Numbered from the stretch's first letter, positions 31,581 to 39,612 are shown. The stretch is 45,709 bases of DNA from an uncultured Oscillospiraceae bacterium (GCA_910587505.1 CAJULD010000022.1:1-45709); one strand, 5' to 3'. Numbers and translations: made by a program. The notes: generated by a model not told the origin, from the sequence alone.

Positions 31581-32399
31581 GTGGAAAAGAAAATTCTGTT
31601 TCTGGATCTGGATGGAACGCTGCTGAACGATCAGAAGGAAATCACGCCGGGCAACCGCGAGGCCATGGACCTTGCCCTGGCGCAGGGGCACCGGATCGTG
31701 GCCGCCTCCGGCAGGCCCCTGAAAAGCACGCTGGCCCAGGCCCGGCGGCTGGGAATCGGGGGAGCGGGCTGCTACGTCGTCGCCTATAACGGCGGATCCA
31801 TTTACGACTGCTCCCAGGGGAGGACCATCCGTCAGAGCGGTCTGAAGCCGGAAGCGCTGTACCGGCTTTGCGGGGAGGCGCGGCGGCGGAACCTCTACAT
31901 CCAGACCTACGACCGGGAGGACGTGGTTATCGAGCCCCGCTGCCGGAAGGGGAACGCCATCCGCTACTGCGCCGCCATCGGGCTGGACTGGCGCGTTATC
32001 GGGGATGTGCGCCGGGATCTGTCCGGACCGCCGGCGAAGGCGCTGCTCATCGATTACCAGGACCGGCGGCCGCTGGAGGAGATGGAGCGGTGGCTGCGGA
32101 AGGAACTGGCGGAAGAGGCGGACTGCTTTTTCTCCAGCCGGTATTTTCTGGAGGTGGTACCCGCCGGAACGAACAAGGGCTCCGCCGTGACGGAGCTGTG
32201 CCGCCATCTGGGAATCGATCTGCAAAACGCCGTGGCCGTGGGCGATGAAAACAACGACGTCCCCATGATCCTGGCCGCCGGGACAGGCGTAGCCATGGCA
32301 AACGCCGTCCAGGCCGCCAGGGACGCGGCGGATTACATCACCCTGCGGGACAACAACCACGACGGCGTCGGGGAGGTCATCCGGAAATTCCTGTTGTAA
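31581..32399 (+). CDS. Cof-type HAD-superfamily phosphatase
   Basis: A 272-residue HAD hydrolase of the Cof/YidA subgroup, which dephosphorylates sugar phosphates and related small molecules. Motif I is FLDLDGTLLN with nucleophile and acid/base Asp pair; motif II is VAASGRPL; the C-terminal motif NKGSAVTELCRHLGI supplies Lys, and AVGDENNDVPMI supplies the Mg-binding Asp residues. The C2 cap lies between (about residues 85-190). GTG at 31581 is preferred over ATG 31509 because GGGGAGGG is eight bases upstream and the HAD fold starts there. Likely co-transcribed with the enzyme I-like gene. The substrate is unknown. Confidence 0.92.
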   Translation: MEKKILFLDLDGTLLNDQKEITPGNREAMDLALAQGHRIVAASGRPLKSTLAQARRLGIGGAGCYVVAYNGGSIYDCSQGRTIRQSGLKPEALYRLCGEARRRNLYIQTYDREDVVIEPRCRKGNAIRYCAAIGLDWRVIGDVRRDLSGPPAKALLIDYQDRRPLEEMERWLRKELAEEADCFFSSRYFLEVVPAGTNKGSAVTELCRHLGIDLQNAVAVGDENNDVPMILAAGTGVAMANAVQAARDAADYITLRDNNHDGVGEVIRKFLL

Positions 32400-32482
32400 C
32401 GGTAATCTTCGTTGAATTGAATGACAGAGGGGATCCTTCTGCATAAATTTTTCTCATTCCTGACAAAATTTTCGTTTTTGTC

Positions 32483-32510
32483 TTGACAAATGACAAAAGC
32501 GGGTTATAAT
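32483..32510 (+). promoter_or_regulatory. Consensus sigma-A promoter for the lysine-riboswitch transcript
   Basis: Perfect TTGACA (32483-32488), a 16-base spacer and perfect TATAAT (32505-32510). The transcript would start near 32517, just ahead of the riboswitch. Confidence 0.9.
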
Positions 32511-32547
32511 GAGCACCAATCAGGTGTAGTCGCCTGTATATACGGTT

Positions 32548-32711
32548 ATGATAGAGGCGCGGCCGCCATCAGTAGCTCTCCGGAATACGTCAGACAGCGT
32601 GGAGAGGGAAAGGGAACGCCGCCGAAGCAGTCGTCCGCTGTCTGGCGGGAGACGGGCTGGGCCTCCGGAGAAGATCCGGTGGACTGTCGCGGAAACGCGG
32701 AGAGCTGTCAT
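32548..32711 (+). promoter_or_regulatory. Lysine riboswitch (L box) aptamer
   Basis: The conserved L-box blocks occur in order: ATGATAGAGGCGCG closing P1, AGTAG, GAGAGGGAAAGGGAACG, the signature GCCGCCGAAG, GGGCTGGGC, ACTGTCGCGGAAACGCGG and AGAGCTGTCAT, whose CTGTCAT pairs with ATGATAG at the start. An intrinsic terminator follows, so lysine binding should stop transcription of the transporter gene. Confidence 0.92.
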
Positions 32712-32732
32712 GGCGGAGCCTGCGGTGTATGT

Positions 32733-32770
32733 ACGTTCAGTCATGATGCGATCATGACTGAACGTTTTAT
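32733..32770 (+). terminator. Riboswitch expression-platform terminator
   Basis: Perfect 15-bp stem (32733-32747 with 32751-32765), GCG loop, then TTTATTT, ending just before the AGGAGGA ribosome site of the transporter gene. Confidence 0.9.
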
Positions 32771-32788
32771 TTCAGGAGGAAATTACTC

Positions 32789-34426
32789 ATGAGCACCTCA
32801 AGAACCCGCCGGGCCGTTACCGCCGTGCTGGCGGCGGCCGCCTGCATGGCGCTGGCCGTCACTGCCTTCGCATCTGACGGCGAGGCCCCTGTTTCCGGCA
32901 TGTACGCCACCTTCTGGGCCCTGGTGCCCCCCATCGTGGCCATTGCGCTGGCTCTCATTACCAAGGAAGCTTACTCGTCACTGTTCGTCGGCATTCTGGT
33001 GGGCGCGCTGTTCCAGTGCAACTTCGCCCCGGTGGCCACCCTGGACACCATCGTGAGCGACGGCCTTGTCTCCGCCATTGAGGGCAACGCCGGTATTTTC
33101 CTGTTTCTGGTGCTGCTGGGCATCATCGTGGCCCTGGTCAACGCCTCCGGCGGCTCCGCCGCCTTTGGACGCTGGGCGGAAAAAAACATCCGGACCCGGG
33201 TAGGGGCCATGCTGGCCACCTTCGTGCTGGGCGTGCTGATCTTCATTGACGACTACTTCAACTGCCTCACCGTAGGCTCCGTGATGCGTCCCGTGACCGA
33301 CGGCCACAAAATCTCCCGGCAGAAGCTGGCCTATCTGATCGACGCCACCGCCGCCCCCGTGTGCATGATCGCCCCCGTGTCCTCCTGGGCCGCCGCCGTT
33401 TCCGGCGTGGCCGCCGACCTGGACACCGGCGTCAGCGGCATCGAGCTGTTTATCCAGGCCATCCCCTACAACTTCTACTCCCTGCTGACCTTCGTATTCA
33501 TCATTGGTCTGGCTGTGATGAAGTTTGACTACGGCCCCATGCAGCTCCACGAGATGAACGCCCGGATGAAAGGCCAGCTGGGGGCTCTGGAGGACAGCAA
33601 AACCGAGGAGGGCAGCGCAAAGGGAAAGGTCATGGACCTCATCATTCCCGTCATCATCCTCTTCGTGCTGTGCACCGTGGGCATGCTCTACGTGGGCGGC
33701 TTCTTCGGCGTGGACGCCTGGGGCGGTACGGAGTGCGCCGGGGACTTCATCGCCGCCTTCGGCAACACCGACGCCTTCATCGGCCTGCCCTGGGGCGGTC
33801 TGCTGAGCCTGATCCTTATCGTCATCTATCTGGTGGCCCGCCGCGTGCTGAGCTTCAGGGAGGCCATGGCCTGCGTGCCCAAAGGCTTCATCGCCATGGT
33901 GCCCCCCATCACCATCCTGACCCTGGCTGTCAGCCTCAAGAGCATGACCAGCGCCCTGGGCGCGGACGTGTTCGTCAGGGATGTGATGTACGGCGCGTCC
34001 GGCTTCCTGTACGCCCTGCTGCCTGCGGTGATCTTCATCGTGGCCTGCCTGCTGGCCTTTGCCTCCGGCACCAGCTGGGGCACCTTCGGCATCCTGATCC
34101 CCATTGTGACGGCGGTGTTTGAGCCGGGCAGCGCCCTGCTGACCGTTGGCATCTCCGCGTGCCTGGCCGGCGCGGTGTGCGGCGACCACTGCTCCCCCAT
34201 CTCCGACACCACCATCATGGCCTCCGCCGGGGCTCAGTGCGACCACGTGACCCACGTGTCCACCCAGCTGCCCTACGCCATCACCGTGGCTGCGGTGAGC
34301 TTTGTGTGCTTCATCATCGCCGGGTTCGTTCAGAACGCCGTCATCTGCCTGGCGCTGGGCGCCGTGCTGACGGTGGGCGTGCTGCTTGTCCTCCGCTCCA
34401 TGAGCGGCAGGGAGACTTCCAGGTAA
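32789..34426 (+). CDS. NhaC-family Na+/H+ antiporter, riboswitch-linked candidate lysine transporter
   Basis: A 545-residue membrane protein with about 12 hydrophobic segments. An N-terminal stretch resembles a signal peptide (AVLAAAACMALAVTAFA), so its first segment may be cleaved or be a reentrant helix. NhaC-type motifs include ITKEAYSSLFVGILVGALF, LGVLIFIDDYFNCLTVGSVM, APVSSWAAAVSG, FASGTSWGTFGILIPI and GDHCSPISDTTIMASAGA. The gene is preceded by a lysine riboswitch. NhaC-like genes under L-box control have been proposed as lysine transporters (LysW), so lysine rather than sodium homeostasis is the better guess here. AGGAGGA is eight bases upstream of the ATG. Confidence 0.92.
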   Translation: MSTSRTRRAVTAVLAAAACMALAVTAFASDGEAPVSGMYATFWALVPPIVAIALALITKEAYSSLFVGILVGALFQCNFAPVATLDTIVSDGLVSAIEGNAGIFLFLVLLGIIVALVNASGGSAAFGRWAEKNIRTRVGAMLATFVLGVLIFIDDYFNCLTVGSVMRPVTDGHKISRQKLAYLIDATAAPVCMIAPVSSWAAAVSGVAADLDTGVSGIELFIQAIPYNFYSLLTFVFIIGLAVMKFDYGPMQLHEMNARMKGQLGALEDSKTEEGSAKGKVMDLIIPVIILFVLCTVGMLYVGGFFGVDAWGGTECAGDFIAAFGNTDAFIGLPWGGLLSLILIVIYLVARRVLSFREAMACVPKGFIAMVPPITILTLAVSLKSMTSALGADVFVRDVMYGASGFLYALLPAVIFIVACLLAFASGTSWGTFGILIPIVTAVFEPGSALLTVGISACLAGAVCGDHCSPISDTTIMASAGAQCDHVTHVSTQLPYAITVAAVSFVCFIIAGFVQNAVICLALGAVLTVGVLLVLRSMSGRETSR

Positions 34427-34450
34427 TTTCACCATTGCTGCCGATTAACG

Positions 34451-34476
34451 GAGCCGCCGGTTTGCACCGGCGGCTC
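34451..34476 (+). terminator. Terminator-like hairpin after the NhaC-family gene
   Basis: Perfect 11-bp stem (34451-34461 with 34466-34476), loop TTGC, then TGATCTGTCT. Confidence 0.65.
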
Positions 34477-34556
34477 TGATCTGTCTAAACCGTAGCGGAA
34501 CTGTAAAACGGGATCTCCTTCTGCTGCGGTAGAATGTACCATACCGGGAGAATGAG

Positions 34557-34721
34557 ATGTTCTTCGAGACCATCACCCACGAGCTGGCGCGCTTTGCCCT
34601 TGTCTTTTCCGATGACTCCGGCGCGAAGCGCCGGGCGCCGGGGGAGCGGGTGGACGTCTCAGACCGGTCCTGTCCGCCGCTGTTCTCCCTGCGGAAGGCG
34701 AAGGATCTGATTCTGTACTGA
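34557..34721 (+). CDS. Possible small protein of 54 residues, unknown
   Basis: An ATG with GGGAG six bases upstream opens a 54-codon frame (starts MFFETITHELARF, ends KAKDLILY) in the otherwise gene-free stretch 34477-34888. The codons are GC-ending like those of real genes here, and no longer frame covers it. It has no signal peptide, membrane segment or recognised family. It may be a genuine small protein or a remnant of a decayed gene. Apart from it and the pgsA promoter, nothing else was seen in the gap. Confidence 0.4.
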   Translation: MFFETITHELARFALVFSDDSGAKRRAPGERVDVSDRSCPPLFSLRKAKDLILY

Positions 34722-34825
34722 CGTTTATGCTGATTCTTAAATTCTCAAATAGCGCGATCAAAGCTTTTTAACAAAAAACCGGATTACAACTTTCTTGTAA
34801 TTTCCTTAAACTTGGCTCGCAGCCC

Positions 34826-34854
34826 TTGACGCTTTCCGTCGATTTGGCTATGAT
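34826..34854 (+). promoter_or_regulatory. Sigma-A promoter for the CDP-alcohol phosphatidyltransferase gene
   Basis: TTGACG (34826-34831), a 17-base spacer and TATGAT (34849-34854), 35 bases before the ATG. Confidence 0.8.
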
Positions 34855-34888
34855 AGGGAGGAACCAATGCAAATGGAGGAGACCACCC

Positions 34889-35455
34889 ATGGCGGACGGA
34901 TCCAGTACAAACAGACAGATTCTTACCATTCCCAATCTGCTCAGCGTATTTCGCATTCTGCTCATCCCGCTGATCATATGGCTGTACTGCGGGCGGAGGG
35001 ACTATCCCCTCACCGCCTGGGTCCTGGCGCTGTCCGGGGTGACGGACGTGGCGGACGGCTTTATCGCCCGGCGCTTTCACATGGTCAGCGACCTGGGCAA
35101 GGTGCTGGACCCCATCGCGGACAAGCTGACCCAGACGGCGGCGCTGGGGTGCCTGCTGACCCGTTTTCCGTCCATCTGGTGGCTGCTGGGCATACTGGTA
35201 GTGAAGGAATCCTGCATGGCCGTCATGGGGATACTGGTCATCCGGCGGACGGGCTCGGTGTACTGCGCCGCCTGGCATGGAAAGCTTGCCGCCTGCGTGC
35301 TCTACGGGGTAATCTTACTCCACATCGTCTGGTACAGCGTCCCCCAGACCGTGTCCCGTCTTCTGGTTCTGGCGGGGATCTCCTGTATTCTGCTGAGCCT
35401 GACGCTGTATACCATGCAAAATCTGGAACGCATCCGGGAGGCGGGCAGAAAATGA
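34889..35455 (+). CDS. CDP-alcohol phosphatidyltransferase (PgsA-like)
   Basis: A 188-residue membrane enzyme that joins a CDP-diacylglycerol head group to an alcohol, most often glycerol 3-phosphate for phosphatidylglycerol. The full family motif is present: Asp56-Gly57, Ala60-Arg61, Gly70, Asp74 and Asp78 (ADGFIARRF then LGKVLDPIADK), the metal- and CDP-binding site. About five to six hydrophobic segments follow the usual pattern, after a PNLLSVFRILLIPLI start typical of PgsA. ATG at 34889 has GGAGGA eight bases upstream; earlier in-frame starts overlap the promoter. Its relatively high divergence means glycerol 3-phosphate specificity is likely but not certain. Confidence 0.9.
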   Translation: MADGSSTNRQILTIPNLLSVFRILLIPLIIWLYCGRRDYPLTAWVLALSGVTDVADGFIARRFHMVSDLGKVLDPIADKLTQTAALGCLLTRFPSIWWLLGILVVKESCMAVMGILVIRRTGSVYCAAWHGKLAACVLYGVILLHIVWYSVPQTVSRLLVLAGISCILLSLTLYTMQNLERIREAGRK

Positions 35456-35502
35456 ATCCGGCAAAAGGCGATTGATGTTGTTTCCCGATTCAGAATCTGT
35501 AA

Positions 35503-35616
35503 GAACCTGTATTCATAACCGGAGGATGCTGGATGAACAAGGAGATTTTCCGCAGCAATCCTGACGGATTGCTGCGGAAATCGACGCAGTATGGCAGAAA
35601 AAAACCGCCCACGGCC
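35503..35616 (+). repeat. Dispersed intergenic repeat, copy C
   Basis: Begins GAACCTGTATTCATAACCGG, carries the core GCAGCAATCCTGACGGATTG at 35552-35571 inside a near-perfect hairpin (GATTTTCCGCAGCAATCC folding back on GGATTGCTGCGGAAATC), and ends TATGGCAGAAAAAAACCGCC. It aligns with copy B at 30501-30670 and, in the core, copy A at 10741-10860 (opposite strand). Its tail merges with the terminator of the HAD gene. Confidence 0.7.
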
Positions 35617-35652
35617 CGCCAGGCGATCCTGGCTGCCGTGGGCGGCGCTATG
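35598..35652 (-). terminator. Intrinsic terminator of the HAD/MBL/membrane operon
   Basis: On the minus strand a stem CCGCCCACGG/CCGTGGGCGG encloses an inner CCAGG/CCTGG pair and is followed by TTTTTTT (plus-strand A-run at 35598-35604). Confidence 0.85.
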
Positions 35653-35704
35653 CCGTCTTTTCTGTTGTTTTAGAGAGACAATGCGTTCCCGTCAAACGCA
35701 TCGT

Positions 35705-36460
35705 CTAAGAGCCCGTAACCAGGGCCTGCACAATGGGCAAAACCTCGTAGATATCCTCCACCATATAATCCGGTTCAAACTCCCGTCTGACGCCGCAGTC
35801 CTTCTCCTTTGTCAGCTGAGAGCAGATCTGGATCGCCCTGGCAAAGCCCGCCCGCCTGGAGCCGATGATATCGCGGGACACCGTATCTCCCACATAGACG
35901 CACTCCTCCGGCGCGCTCTGGATCTGACACAGGGCAACACGGAAGATATCCGGCGCGGGTTTGCGCATGCCGGTAACGGAGGAAAGGGTCACGTCCTGAA
36001 AATAATCCCGGATGCCGTATTCCTTCAGCGTGTCAAACACCTGATACAGGGCGGCCGTATTGCTGATGATTCCCAGCTTCAGCCCCAGCGCCTTCAGTCC
36101 CTCCAGCATCTCCGTCACGCGGGGACGGAGAGCCCGGTGGAAGTGGGTCACCTCCCACATGTGGGCGATTTCCTCGCAGTGGGGCTCCAGCTCCGCCGCC
36201 GGGAAATGGAAGTCCTCCAGCACATAGTCCCGCCAGATGGGAATGGGCTTGAGCTCCACGTCGCAGGAATCCCGGTACTTCCCATACCGGACCCACCCGG
36301 CGTCCACCCGGCTTTTCAGCTCCTCCCGGTCCACCGCCGGGTCCAGGCCGAAGGATACCAGCATATCCCGCAGCTTTTCAATCGCGGCCCACTCGGACTG
36401 GGCGTCCACGAAAATGTCCTCCAGTGTGCCGCCCATATCGAACAAAACAGATGTAATCAT
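35705..36460 (-). CDS. HAD-superfamily hydrolase with atypical motif I
   Basis: A 251-residue HAD phosphatase with a helical C1 cap. Motif I is VLFDMGGTLED; the nucleophile Asp8 is present but the usual acid/base Asp two residues on is Gly, as in a minority of the family, so phosphatase activity may be altered. Later motifs are present: LGIISNTAALYQVFDTLKEY (II), TGMRKPAPDIFRVAL (III, Lys) and CVYVGDTVSRDIIGSRRAG (IV). AGGGAGG precedes the ATG. It is the last gene of a three-gene minus-strand unit; 28 bases separate it from the MBL gene. The substrate is unknown. Confidence 0.87.
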   Translation of the reverse strand: MITSVLFDMGGTLEDIFVDAQSEWAAIEKLRDMLVSFGLDPAVDREELKSRVDAGWVRYGKYRDSCDVELKPIPIWRDYVLEDFHFPAAELEPHCEEIAHMWEVTHFHRALRPRVTEMLEGLKALGLKLGIISNTAALYQVFDTLKEYGIRDYFQDVTLSSVTGMRKPAPDIFRVALCQIQSAPEECVYVGDTVSRDIIGSRRAGFARAIQICSQLTKEKDCGVRREFEPDYMVEDIYEVLPIVQALVTGS

Positions 36461-36488
36461 AAGTTGACCTCCCTGCGCCTTTGCGCCC

Positions 36489-37448
36489 TCATTGGGATAA
36501 TTGGTGTATGGGGGACAGGATAGCCCCGTCCTCCCGGATCAGAAAATATGCCGACGGCCAGCGGGCCGCCTCCCTTCCCGGACAGGAAAAGCTGTCGGTG
36601 AACCACACGCGGCTTCCCTGCTCCTCCAGCAGCCGGACCGCCGTCTGAGAGGGCCGGTCCTTCCGGGGGATGTATTCCGCCGCGCAGGAAATGACCGCGT
36701 GCTCCGGCCGCAGCCGCTCCGCCAGCAGCGGCGTCAGCGATTTTGCGTCGCCGTGATGGGGAACCTTCAAAATGCCGCACCGCTCCGCTTCCTCCTCCCA
36801 GACCGCGCCGTAGCAGTCACCTGCCAGCTCCACCCGCCGCCCGGCATAGCGCAGGCACAGGCGCAGGGACCCCGGATTGCGGAACCTGGAGGACCACCAG
36901 ACCCGGTCCCGGTCCGGCTGTTCTCCCGCCAGCAGGGCCGTCCAGACCTGCCGCTGCCGGAGGGCGGCCTCCGGATCGCCGCAGACAATTTCTCCCGAAA
37001 GCCGGGGCGTCAGAGGCAGGGAAACCGTCTCCTCCACGGAGCGGAGGCAGACGCCCCGCGCCCGCAGCCCCGCCGTGATTTCCGCCCACCGCTCCAGACA
37101 GTCCAGAAGACCCCGCACGGTTTTCTCCTCCGTCCCCGTCCGGAAAATCCGTCCGGGCAGCGAAGGGGGAAAAAATCCGGAATAAACCGTCCCGATCTCC
37201 GACGCCTCCGCCACCGCCGCCAGCCCTTCAAAGTGGTCGCTGTGCAGATGGGTAATTACCACGGCATCCAGACGGCAGATGCCCTGCTCCCGCAGGTACT
37301 CCGCGGCGGTCAGCCGCCGGGAGCCGGGGCATGTCCTCACCTCGGCCCGCCCGGCGTCCACCAGCAGGCGAAATACGCCGCCGTCATGCCGTTCCTCCGC
37401 CAGAATGGCGTCTCCGTCGCCTACGTTGATAAAATGCAGTGCCAGCAT
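36489..37448 (-). CDS. MBL-fold metallohydrolase, ComEC C-terminal-like
   Basis: A 319-residue metallo-beta-lactamase-fold protein. The start LHFINVGDGDAILAEER and the metal motif THLHSDHFEG (His67, His69, Asp71, His72) are typical of ComEC/Rec2-type hydrolase domains, as is ILKVPHHGDAKSLTP with ISCAAEYIPRKDRPSQTAV near the end. No membrane segments occur, so it is not the DNA-uptake channel; a stand-alone nuclease or phosphodiesterase is possible. ATG at 37448 lies four bases after the stop of the upstream membrane-protein gene; the ribosome site is weak (GGCGG), consistent with coupling. Confidence 0.87.
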   Translation of the reverse strand: MLALHFINVGDGDAILAEERHDGGVFRLLVDAGRAEVRTCPGSRRLTAAEYLREQGICRLDAVVITHLHSDHFEGLAAVAEASEIGTVYSGFFPPSLPGRIFRTGTEEKTVRGLLDCLERWAEITAGLRARGVCLRSVEETVSLPLTPRLSGEIVCGDPEAALRQRQVWTALLAGEQPDRDRVWWSSRFRNPGSLRLCLRYAGRRVELAGDCYGAVWEEEAERCGILKVPHHGDAKSLTPLLAERLRPEHAVISCAAEYIPRKDRPSQTAVRLLEEQGSRVWFTDSFSCPGREAARWPSAYFLIREDGAILSPIHQLSQ

Positions 37449-37452
37449 GGAT

Positions 37453-38040
37453 CTACCGCCGCTGGGTGAACTTCTTCCAGGTCTGGTCCTCCTCCCCCCT
37501 GCGATGCGGCGGCACATAGTCCCTCCGGTACAGCAGGCCGGTCACCAGCAGTCCCAGAACCACCGGCACGGCGATAAACCAGGCGAAGAAGTGGAGGAAC
37601 GCCATGAAGGCCTCCCGGTCTTCCAGCATGAACAGCATTGCCACGCACACCAGCAGGGCATAGGCCGCCAGCCACAGATAGGTCCCCAGCATGAGCCGCT
37701 TGTCTGTCAGCAGCCGGTGCAGGATCAGGGCAACCACGATGCCCACCGCGCTGGCGGCCAGGGACTGAATCAGATTCCCGGCGAACACGGGCCACTCCGC
37801 CGTTACCGGCCCCAGCCAGGTAATGGACATGTTGAACGCCCCAATCAGCAGCAGCACGTACACCAGACTGAGGCACACGGTGTAAACCATGAAGCCGCTC
37901 TTGGGCTTGCCGTCCTCGGTAAAGAGGAAGGCCTTCCAGAAGCTCTTCTCCCGTTTTGCCCACTTCTCTTTGCGCTCCTTTTTGGCGCGCTCCCGCTCTG
38001 CCGCCTCGATCTGGCGGTAAAATTCGTTGTCGTGATCCAT
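37453..38040 (-). CDS. Uncharacterised membrane protein with charged N-terminal helix
   Basis: A 195-residue protein. Residues 1-40 are a highly charged helix (QIEAAERERAKKERKEKWAK); then about four to five hydrophobic segments follow (for example VYTVCLSLVYVLLLIGAF, LAASAVGIVVALILHRLL, YLWLAAYALLVCVAMLFML and FAWFIAVPVVLGLLVTGLL), with a charged C-terminal tail. I do not recognise the family. ATG at 38040 has AAAGGAGG seven bases upstream; an in-frame reading to 38154 would begin inside the promoter. First gene of a unit with the MBL and HAD genes. Confidence 0.78.
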   Translation of the reverse strand: MDHDNEFYRQIEAAERERAKKERKEKWAKREKSFWKAFLFTEDGKPKSGFMVYTVCLSLVYVLLLIGAFNMSITWLGPVTAEWPVFAGNLIQSLAASAVGIVVALILHRLLTDKRLMLGTYLWLAAYALLVCVAMLFMLEDREAFMAFLHFFAWFIAVPVVLGLLVTGLLYRRDYVPPHRRGEEDQTWKKFTQRR

Positions 38041-38068
38041 GATAAGCCTCCTTTTGGGTCCCGCCTGT

Positions 38069-38110
38069 AAAAAAGCCCTGCGCGGCAGGCGCGTGCCTGC
38101 CGCGCAGGGC
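38069..38110 (-). terminator. Strong intrinsic terminator of the ABC transporter operon
   Basis: Perfect 16-bp stem (38075-38090 with 38095-38110), four-base loop, then TTTTTT on the minus strand. It lies inside the leader of the downstream membrane-protein gene, between that gene and its promoter. Confidence 0.92.
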
Positions 38111-38132
38111 TTACATTGGGCGTGTATCACAC

Positions 38133-38161
38133 AGTATACGCCAGGCCAGGACAAAGGTCAA
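38133..38161 (-). promoter_or_regulatory. Sigma-A promoter upstream of the terminator, reading toward the membrane/MBL/HAD unit
   Basis: TTGACC (38156-38161), a 17-base spacer and TATACT (38133-38138). Transcripts from it would meet the strong terminator at 38069-38110 before reaching the gene at 38040, which suggests attenuation. Confidence 0.7.
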
Positions 38162-38175
38162 GGCCGCGGGGAAAA

Positions 38176-39507
38176 TTACTTGGTAAAGGGACTGACGCTC
38201 AGCCAGTAGGTCCACAGGTCCTGCGTGGAGCCGAAGGCACCGTTGATGGCAGCCAGATCCGGCTCGATGGCGCCGCACTCCTGGAGGCTCACGGGGTTCC
38301 AGTCGCCTGCCACGTCGTCACGGACGGGCCAGTTGCCTTCCTTGGAGAAGGGCTTCAGGCCGCCGCTCTGGCCGTCCACGCCGCCGGTGATCCAGCGGAT
38401 GAACAGACGGGCCGCTGCGGGGTGACGGCAGCCGTTGACCACGTACATGTACTCACAGTTCTCCAGGCCGGTGTAGGGAGTCAGGTTGGTCAGCCACGCG
38501 ATGTTGTAGCCGGACTCGTCCCGGTTGCCGATCTTGCCGCCGGAGGCCAGGCACAGGGCGGGATCGTCCTTAGTGGAGTTATGGACCGCCTGCACCAGCT
38601 CGTCGCCGTCGCCGATGAAGGTCATCTGCATCTGGGAGAAGCGCCACATGTACTCCAGACCGGCGTTCTTCTCAGGCACCTCGAAATCGAAGCCGCTGCC
38701 GTCATAGGTGTACTCCAGGGGCTCGCCGTACAGATCCTCATAGGCCTGCTCCATCTGGTCGGCGTTGACCACAAAGCTGGCGAACAGGGACAGATAGGAG
38801 GTCTCGGTGCCGATCTCCTTGGTGAACAGGCGGTACTTCTGGGAGCCGTCCTCGTTCTTTTCGATGATCTGCCACCAGCTGGTCACGGGCTGCTCATCGG
38901 GGAAGGCTTCGGTATTGTAGTACCAGAAGCTCTGAGAGGCGTACAGAGGATAGCCGTAGCGCAGCAGGTCCTCGTCCACCTTGGCGGAGAGGTCGCGGGG
39001 ATAGAAGGAGGACATGTAGCCCGCCTCGTAGTAGTCAAAGAAGACGTTGCCGTTGACGTCCTTGGCCTGAAGGACATCGCCGAAGATGTTGCCGGAGTCG
39101 GCTTCCAGCACGCACTTCTCCAGGACTTCGTCCTGGTCCATGTCCATGATGACCACGTCCAGGCCGGGGTAGGCGGCCTCAAAATCTTCCTCCGCCTTCA
39201 TCATCTTGGAGGAGGTGGCGTAGATGTTGATCTCGGGGTACTCCTTGACCTCCTCCAGAGCCTTCTGATACAGCTCGTTGTCGGTCATATCGCTCCACTC
39301 GTCATAGATGGGGCCGAAGAACTCGGAATCCTCCACCTTCTCGGGCTGCTTATCCTCGCCGGGGTCCTTGTCGTCGCCGCCCTTGTTGTCGCTCTGACCG
39401 GGCGCGCTGTCGTCAGGCTGCTTGTCGTTGTTGCCGCCGCCGCAGGCCGCCAGGCTCAACAGCATGGTCAGGGCCAGCAGGAGGGCTAAGAGCTTGCTCT
39501 TTTTCAT
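38176..39507 (-). CDS. ABC transporter substrate-binding lipoprotein (iron/spermidine/sugar type)
   Basis: A 443-residue lipoprotein. The signal peptide ends LAACGGG with lipidated Cys22, followed by an Asp/Lys/Gly-rich disordered linker to about residue 60. The two-lobed binding protein after it (EINIYATSSKMMKAEEDFEA, IFGDVLQAKDVNG, YASQSFWYYNTEAF, AARLFIRWITGG) resembles the cluster D proteins for Fe(III), polyamines, thiamine or phosphonates. It is last in an operon with a fused permease and an ATPase. GGAG precedes the ATG. The ligand cannot be assigned; nearby inositol genes make a polyol-phosphate possible but unproven. Confidence 0.9.
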   Translation of the reverse strand: MKKSKLLALLLALTMLLSLAACGGGNNDKQPDDSAPGQSDNKGGDDKDPGEDKQPEKVEDSEFFGPIYDEWSDMTDNELYQKALEEVKEYPEINIYATSSKMMKAEEDFEAAYPGLDVVIMDMDQDEVLEKCVLEADSGNIFGDVLQAKDVNGNVFFDYYEAGYMSSFYPRDLSAKVDEDLLRYGYPLYASQSFWYYNTEAFPDEQPVTSWWQIIEKNEDGSQKYRLFTKEIGTETSYLSLFASFVVNADQMEQAYEDLYGEPLEYTYDGSGFDFEVPEKNAGLEYMWRFSQMQMTFIGDGDELVQAVHNSTKDDPALCLASGGKIGNRDESGYNIAWLTNLTPYTGLENCEYMYVVNGCRHPAAARLFIRWITGGVDGQSGGLKPFSKEGNWPVRDDVAGDWNPVSLQECGAIEPDLAAINGAFGSTQDLWTYWLSVSPFTK

Positions 39508-39612
39508 AGTGATCCAATTCTCCTTTCAAAATACAAGTGAACAGGTTGATTTGGGGATATCCTATTTCCTCGCCGTCCCTTTTGTCTATGGCGGCGGCGT
39601 CAGAAACCGCGC

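Noticed and set aside
32978..34435. Long minus-strand frame of 485 codons rich in His, Gly and Gln
   Set aside because: It is the exact antisense of the NhaC-family gene, with no ribosome site and the repetitive composition of a mirror frame.
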